A DNA stretch of 8,902 nucleotides from positions 7,776 to 16,677 of the forward strand of contig JAQUZZ010000004.1 in the NCBI GenBank assembly GCA_028691095.1. The letters run 5' to 3'. Made by a program: the position numbers and the translations under genes. Source of the DNA: Alistipes sp. (lineage in GTDB: Bacteria; Bacteroidota; Bacteroidia; Bacteroidales; Rikenellaceae). Positions within the stretch are counted from its first letter, which is position 1; the number at the start of each line of letters is the position of its first letter. Positions 5,605 through 8,902 of this stretch are shown here, one piece after another. The notes under the pieces were generated by a model that was given only the letters and a program-made list of their open reading frames with translations, did not search any database and was not told where the DNA came from.

Positions 5605-6675
5605 ATGAAAAATACAAAAACACTTCTGCTCTGTTTGGCCCTTTTCGGCTTCGTCTGGCCTCTGCGGGCAGGGGATCTGCGGCTCCATATCGTCATGGGA
5701 GAGGAGACCTTAGGCTATGCCTACGTCAGCCTCAACGGCAAGGTGGTCGGGGTGGCCGACGCCCAAGGCACCCTGACGCTCTCCGCCTCACAACTCACGC
5801 TTCAGGACACGATCTCGGTCAGTTACGTCGGGACACTTCCCGCCTCGGTGGTCTACACCGAAGCCCTCCAAGCCTCCTCGGAGTACACCTTCCAGATGCA
5901 GCCCGATCAGATTCTCGATATGGCGGAGGTGACGGCAAAGTTCAATGCGTGGCGATTCTTCCGAAAGAGCGTGCGGAAACATCTGATTCCGGATTGGTGG
6001 TGCGAAGAGAGTGGCATCGCCGAACTGAGCTTCACGCACAACGGACGTACCACCTACGCCCTCCACACCCCTTTTTATTACGGCATCATCCCCACGCGCG
6101 ATGGCAAGAGCGAAGCACACACCCGAACCCAAGTTACCGAGACGCTCCCCGCCGACCCGCAACTCCAAACGATGATCTACACCGCCATCTTTCACTCGCT
6201 GTGGCGCATCACCGAGGCTCTCTATTTCGAGGATATGGCCGAGATGAACACGGGGGTGATTCTCCAATATCGGGGTGAGCAGGAGGGCAAACGCCACTTC
6301 GTCTTGGCCCGTCATGTCGAGGGGGTCAGCAACTACCAACTGCTACTCATTGTGGATAAACAGAGCCGAGAGGTCGAATCGGCAACCCTGGAGTTGCTCT
6401 ATCCCTCTTTCGACTCCCGTCTCTCGTGCAAAGCTCAGTTTCAGGTGCAGCAGCTCTCCTTCAAACAGGGCGAGAGTCGTGCAGCCATCTACCCCTCACA
6501 CATCCACGGGGAGATGCGCTTCTCGATTACCGAATCGACTTGCAACTTCGACCTCTCGGCCATTCAGTTGCGAGAGTACAGTCAATCCGAGAAACAGCGC
6601 ATCGAAGCGGAGCGCGATTCGCACACCGCAACGCAACCGCTGTTTCGTCGTGAGGCGCTGCTGTCCCCGCAATAA
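5605..6675 (+). CDS. Secreted protein with carboxypeptidase-regulatory-like domain, function unknown
   Basis: The 356-residue product has a clear signal peptide: KNTK, a hydrophobic core LLLCLALFGFVWPL, and a likely cut after LRA (residue 22). No lipobox cysteine follows, so a soluble periplasmic or exported protein is likely. Residues about 24-107 look like the beta-sandwich CarboxypepD_reg-like fold common in Bacteroidota envelope proteins: YAYVSLNGKVVGVADAQGTL, then LQDTISVSYVG, then YTFQMQP. The remaining 250 residues (AWRFFRKSVRKHLIPDWW, LHTPFYYGIIP, then several beta-like stretches with YQLLLIVDKQSREVESATLEL) match no family I can name. The C-terminus is charged and helical (SEKQRIEAERD). 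There is no type IX sorting domain. The gene is in line with its neighbours: 141 bp after the MazG-like gene and 33 bp before the aminotransferase. Confidence 0.88.
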   Translation: MKNTKTLLLCLALFGFVWPLRAGDLRLHIVMGEETLGYAYVSLNGKVVGVADAQGTLTLSASQLTLQDTISVSYVGTLPASVVYTEALQASSEYTFQMQPDQILDMAEVTAKFNAWRFFRKSVRKHLIPDWWCEESGIAELSFTHNGRTTYALHTPFYYGIIPTRDGKSEAHTRTQVTETLPADPQLQTMIYTAIFHSLWRITEALYFEDMAEMNTGVILQYRGEQEGKRHFVLARHVEGVSNYQLLLIVDKQSREVESATLELLYPSFDSRLSCKAQFQVQQLSFKQGESRAAIYPSHIHGEMRFSITESTCNFDLSAIQLREYSQSEKQRIEAERDSHTATQPLFRREALLSPQ

Positions 6676-6708
6676 TGAATCAAAATCGTTTTTTCACACG
6701 GAAGGATC

Positions 6709-7923
6709 ATGATTAATCTAAGACAACTCTTTTTAGAACATGTAGGACAAACTTCCGACACCCCCATGATGTTGGAAGTCGAACGAGCCGAGGGCATCTA
6801 CCTCTACGGCCCCAATGGCAAACGGTGGATCGACCTGATTTCGGGGGTTTCGGTCAGTGCCGTAGGCCATGGGAACCCCAAAGTCATTGAGGCCATCTGT
6901 GCTCAGGCGCACGACTACCTCCATCTGATGGTCTACGGTGAGGCCATCGAGTCTCCCCAAGTACGTTATGCCCAGAAACTCGCTTCGCTGCTCCCCGACC
7001 CTCTCAACTCGGTCTACTTTGTAAACTCCGGAAGCGAAGCGGTAGAGGGAGCCATGAAGTTGGCCAAACGCTATACCGGTCGAACCGAAATCGTCTACTA
7101 TCGCAACGCCTACCACGGTAGCACCCACGGGTCGCTCAGCGTCATGGGGGGTGAGGCCTATCGCAACGCCTATCGTCCTCTGGTGCCCGACACCCGACAG
7201 ATCCGTTTCAACTGCATGGAGGATCTCTCCCAAATCACCGAACGCACCGCAGCCGTCATCATCGAACCGGTGCAGGGCGAGGGGGGCATCTTTCCCGTCC
7301 ATCGCGACTATCTGCAAGCCCTGCGCGCCCAATGCGACCGAATGGGAACGCTGCTCATCTATGACGAGATCCAAACCGGACTGGGACGCACCGGCACCCT
7401 CTACTACTTCCAACAACTTGGGGTGACGCCCGACATCCTCTGCACCGCCAAAGCCTTGGGTGGCGGAATGCCGCTCGGAGCCTTCATCGCCTCCAATCCG
7501 GTGATGGCAGTGCTCAAAAGCAATCCGGCACTGGGACATATCACCACATTCGGAGGTCATCCGGTCTGCTGTGCCGCAGGGTTGGCCGCCTTGAATTACA
7601 TTCTCGACGAACGACTCATGGAACAGGTCGAAACCAAAGGAGCGCGCTATGAGACCCTCTTGGCCGATCATCCGGCCGTACAGTCGATTCGTCGCACGGG
7701 TCTGCTCTTGGCCGTCGAGTTTGGGGATCCGGATCTCACCCAACGCATCGTGCTCCAGGCCATCGATGCCGGCTTGATGACCGAGTGGTTCCTGTTCCAC
7801 GACACCGCCATGCGGATTGCCCCCCCGATGACCATCACTCCCGCACAGATTGAGGAGTCGGTCGAGATCCTGCGTGGGGTGATGGATCGTCAATTTCACG
7901 CTACAAAAGTCAAGGCCGAATAG
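6709..7923 (+). CDS. Class III (ornithine/acetylornithine-type) PLP aminotransferase, substrate unknown
   Basis: This is a fold-type I PLP enzyme of aminotransferase class III, which moves an amino group, typically between an omega-amine and 2-oxoglutarate, in the cytoplasm. In its 404 residues are GIYLYGPNGKRWIDLISGVSV (29-49), the phosphate-binding NSGSEAVEGAMKLAKRYTGR (106-125), YHGST (135-139), IIEPVQGEGG (184-193), and YDEIQTGLGRTG (218-229) with PLP-nitrogen aspartate D219. CTAKALGGGMPLGAF (245-259) carries the Schiff-base lysine K248, and TTFGGHP (279-285) follows. The catalytic set is complete and the length normal. Similar Bacteroidota proteins tend to be labelled 'aspartate aminotransferase family', which does not fix the substrate. 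The ATG at 6709 has GGAAGG only 3 nt upstream, too close for a standard ribosome binding site. It is last in the probable operon. Confidence 0.93.
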   Translation: MINLRQLFLEHVGQTSDTPMMLEVERAEGIYLYGPNGKRWIDLISGVSVSAVGHGNPKVIEAICAQAHDYLHLMVYGEAIESPQVRYAQKLASLLPDPLNSVYFVNSGSEAVEGAMKLAKRYTGRTEIVYYRNAYHGSTHGSLSVMGGEAYRNAYRPLVPDTRQIRFNCMEDLSQITERTAAVIIEPVQGEGGIFPVHRDYLQALRAQCDRMGTLLIYDEIQTGLGRTGTLYYFQQLGVTPDILCTAKALGGGMPLGAFIASNPVMAVLKSNPALGHITTFGGHPVCCAAGLAALNYILDERLMEQVETKGARYETLLADHPAVQSIRRTGLLLAVEFGDPDLTQRIVLQAIDAGLMTEWFLFHDTAMRIAPPMTITPAQIEESVEILRGVMDRQFHATKVKAE

Positions 7924-7994
7924 GTCTCGAAGGAGGTTGACCATCGCAGTCTCCGACGGATCGAAGCAACTCGAAAGAGTGACGAGACCCTTTC
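7923..7994 (+). other. Branched hairpin structure after the aminotransferase
   Basis: An outer 7-bp stem pairs GGTCTCG (7923-7929) with CGAGACC (7983-7989). It starts on the last base of the stop codon. Inside are two smaller stems: GGAG (7932-7935) with CTCC (7951-7954), and ACTC-GAAA-GAGT (7969-7980), a 4-bp stem closed by a GNRA tetraloop. The structure is followed by CTTTCTTC. It could be the operon's 3' end or an unusual terminator; the pairing is by eye only. Confidence 0.45.
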
Positions 7995-7998
7995 TTCA

Positions 7999-8053
7999 CG
8001 GTATATGCTTGATATACCGATGCGTTTATTGCTAAAAAATAGCACGCAGTGCT
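7999..8053 (+). repeat. Intergenic repeat, copy 2, with AGCAC-N3-GTGCT palindrome
   Basis: This aligns without gaps to 1265-1319 at 43 of 55 positions, including ACCGATGCGTT at the centre. The core palindrome is AGCAC-GCA-GTGCT (8041-8053). In this copy the left part is itself a perfect 8-bp hairpin, CGGTATAT (7999-8006) with ATATACCG (8012-8019), which copy 1 does not preserve. The core ends 8 bp before the -33 box of the etfB promoter, a position suited to an activator site. Because TTATTTTC follows, it could alternatively help end the upstream operon. Confidence 0.6.
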
Positions 8054-8061
8054 TATTTTCA

Positions 8062-8090
8062 TTGATTTTTCTAAAAAAGTTTTACTTTTG
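8062..8090 (+). promoter_or_regulatory. Promoter for etfB
   Basis: TTG (8062-8064, with ATTG at 8061-8064) is followed after 18 bp by TACTTTTG (8083-8090), an exact TAnnTTTG match. The region is strongly A/T-rich. Transcription would start near 8095-8098 and leave a leader of about 170 nt before the etfB ATG. Confidence 0.75.
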
Positions 8091-8097
8091 CAAGATT

Positions 8098-8154
8098 ATG
8101 GATCTCTGTGCTTCACAGAGTAACCCCATCATTTCGCAGCACCTGCGCCCTTGA
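8098..8154 (+). CDS. Possible 18-codon leader peptide ahead of etfB
   Basis: An ATG at 8098, 7 nt after the -7 element and so at or next to the transcript 5' end, opens an 18-codon frame (MDLCASQSNPIISQHLRP) that stops with TGA at 8152-8154. Its first codons overlap a hairpin (8104-8120). The position echoes the ORF that begins right after the icd promoter. A frame this short is easily due to chance, so confidence is low. Confidence 0.18.
   Translation: MDLCASQSNPIISQHLRP
8104..8120 (+). other. Hairpins in the etfB leader
   Basis: CTCTGTG (8104-8110) and CACAGAG (8114-8120) form a perfect 7-bp stem with the triloop CTT, within about 10 nt of the predicted 5' end. A second small palindrome follows: CGCAG (8135-8139) with CTGCG (8143-8147). 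The rest of the leader, 8155-8267, has weak pairing only (CATGG 8185-8189 with CCATG 8213-8217). I recognise no known riboswitch class. Confidence 0.45.
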
Positions 8155-8267
8155 CGCTGCTACCGCGAGATGTATGGGTATTGTCATGGTGCTCGACGAA
8201 CCCTCGAACCCTCCATGCTCCAACCCTTTACGCCACTTAAAGAACTAACTACTATAAATAAACGGAA

Positions 8268-8902
8268 ATGAAAAAAACGTTGAAAATCGTGGTCTTAGCC
8301 AAACAGGTTCCCGATACGCGGAACGTAGGCAAAGATGCGATGAAAGCCGACGGCACAATCAATCGTGCTGCACTGCCTGCCATTTTCAACCCCGAAGACC
8401 TGAACGCACTGGAACAAGCTCTCGTATTGAAGGATATGTTCCCCGGAAGTCGGGTCGAGATCCTGACCATGGGTCCCGGTCGTGCGGCCGAGATCATTCG
8501 GGAAGCAATGTTTCGCGGGGCTGACGGAGGCGTGCTACTCACCGACCGTAAATTTGCCGGATCGGATACGTTGGCCACTTCGTATGCGCTGTCGCGTGCA
8601 GCCCTGAAGATGAACCCCGACATCATTGTCGCAGGACGTCAAGCCATCGACGGCGACACCGCTCAGGTGGGTCCCCAGGTTGCCGAGAAGCTGCACTGGC
8701 CCCAAGTAACCTACGCCGAAGAGATCCTCGGAATTCAAGGCGAAGAGTTGTTGATTCGCCGCCGCTTGGAACACGGCCAAGAGACCGTAGCCTGCACCCT
8801 TCCGATGGTGATGACCGTCAACGGCTCGGCTCCCGAGTGCCGTCCGCGTCATGCCAAACTGGTGATGAAGTACAAATACGCCATCACCCCCGGCGAATGC
8901 CA
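8268..8902 (+). CDS. etfB: Electron transfer flavoprotein beta subunit, 5' part
   Basis: EtfB pairs with EtfA to carry electrons between flavoprotein dehydrogenases (such as acyl-CoA dehydrogenase) and their partners; some ETFs bifurcate electrons. The window shows 211 codons and then ends without a stop. The N-terminus IVVLAKQVPDT (7-17) is followed by FNPEDLNALEQAL (40-52), ILTMGPGRAAEIIREAMFRGAD (65-86) and SDTLATSYAL. The nucleotide-binding signature GRQAIDGDTAQVGPQ is at 123-137. RRRLEHGQETV and LPMVMTVN follow. The AIDGDT signature secures the family. Whether this is a bifurcating ETF cannot be settled from the visible part. The start is the ATG at 8268 (MKKTLKIVV), with no clear Shine-Dalgarno. 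It has its own promoter and a leader of about 170 nt. etfA would be expected next, beyond the window. Confidence 0.95.
   Translation, partial: MKKTLKIVVLAKQVPDTRNVGKDAMKADGTINRAALPAIFNPEDLNALEQALVLKDMFPGSRVEILTMGPGRAAEIIREAMFRGADGGVLLTDRKFAGSDTLATSYALSRAALKMNPDIIVAGRQAIDGDTAQVGPQVAEKLHWPQVTYAEEILGIQGEELLIRRRLEHGQETVACTLPMVMTVNGSAPECRPRHAKLVMKYKYAITPGEC

Noticed and set aside
5202..6278. 358-codon plus-strand frame across the MazG-like gene and the secreted-protein gene
   Set aside because: It is out of frame with two supported genes, is Arg/Pro/His-rich low-quality sequence, and crosses the intergenic gap. It is a shadow.
6733..7944. 403-codon open frame on the minus strand across the aminotransferase gene
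   Set aside because: It mirrors a well-supported PLP enzyme on the plus strand, is rich in His, Asp and Gly as antisense frames often are, and shows no recognisable motif. GC-rich codon use explains the lack of stops.
1..8902. CRISPR array, insertion sequence, tRNA, phage or defence genes
   Set aside because: There are no evenly spaced direct repeats, transposase or integrase motifs, cloverleaf sequences, or toxin-antitoxin or nuclease families. MazG here is the pyrophosphohydrolase family, not the MazEF toxin system.

Overview
The window reads as a stretch of chromosome from a fairly GC-rich member of the Bacteroidales (phylum Bacteroidota). Three things point there: the gene set (AsnB, periplasmic tri-heme peroxidase, eukaryote-type NADP-isocitrate dehydrogenase, Dtd followed by a MazG-like protein, EtfB); the absence of clear Shine-Dalgarno sequences ahead of most starts; and several upstream sequences matching the Bacteroidota promoter form TTG-N18-20-TAnnTTTG. 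Genus cannot be fixed by eye. I saw no mobile element, tRNA, rRNA or CRISPR array, and nothing that I can defend as a new multi-gene system. The unusual content lies in the noncoding DNA.

Layout. 2-976 (+): 3' part of asparagine synthetase B, closed by a clear terminator. 977-1430: 454-bp gap holding a promoter and copy 1 of an intergenic repeat. 1431-2825 (+): membrane-anchored tri-heme cytochrome c peroxidase. 2826-3117: gap between convergent genes with four hairpins, two of them terminator-like. 3118-4350 (-): NADP-dependent isocitrate dehydrogenase. 4351-4650: divergent promoter region for icd (-) and dtd (+). 4651-7923 (+): probable operon dtd, MazG-like protein, secreted protein with a carboxypeptidase-regulatory-like domain, class III aminotransferase. 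7924-8267: 344-bp gap with a branched hairpin structure, repeat copy 2 and a good promoter. 8268 to the end (+): electron-transfer flavoprotein beta subunit, cut by the window edge.

How the parts relate. The genes are mostly housekeeping: asparagine synthesis, peroxide detoxification, TCA cycle/NADPH supply, D-aminoacyl-tRNA proofreading, nucleotide clean-up, transamination and flavin-based electron transfer. The main observation is a palindromic core, AGCAC-N3-GTGCT preceded by AT, found three times. Each copy is in the 5' noncoding region of a redox or energy gene (peroxidase, icd, etfB) and on its sense strand. Two copies share a longer alignment of 43/55 identical bases. This could be a regulon operator, an RNA leader element or a small dispersed repeat. 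Other points of interest are a possible upstream ORF whose stop overlaps the icd start codon, a missing metal-ligand glutamate in the MazG-like protein, and hairpins right at the predicted 5' ends of transcripts.
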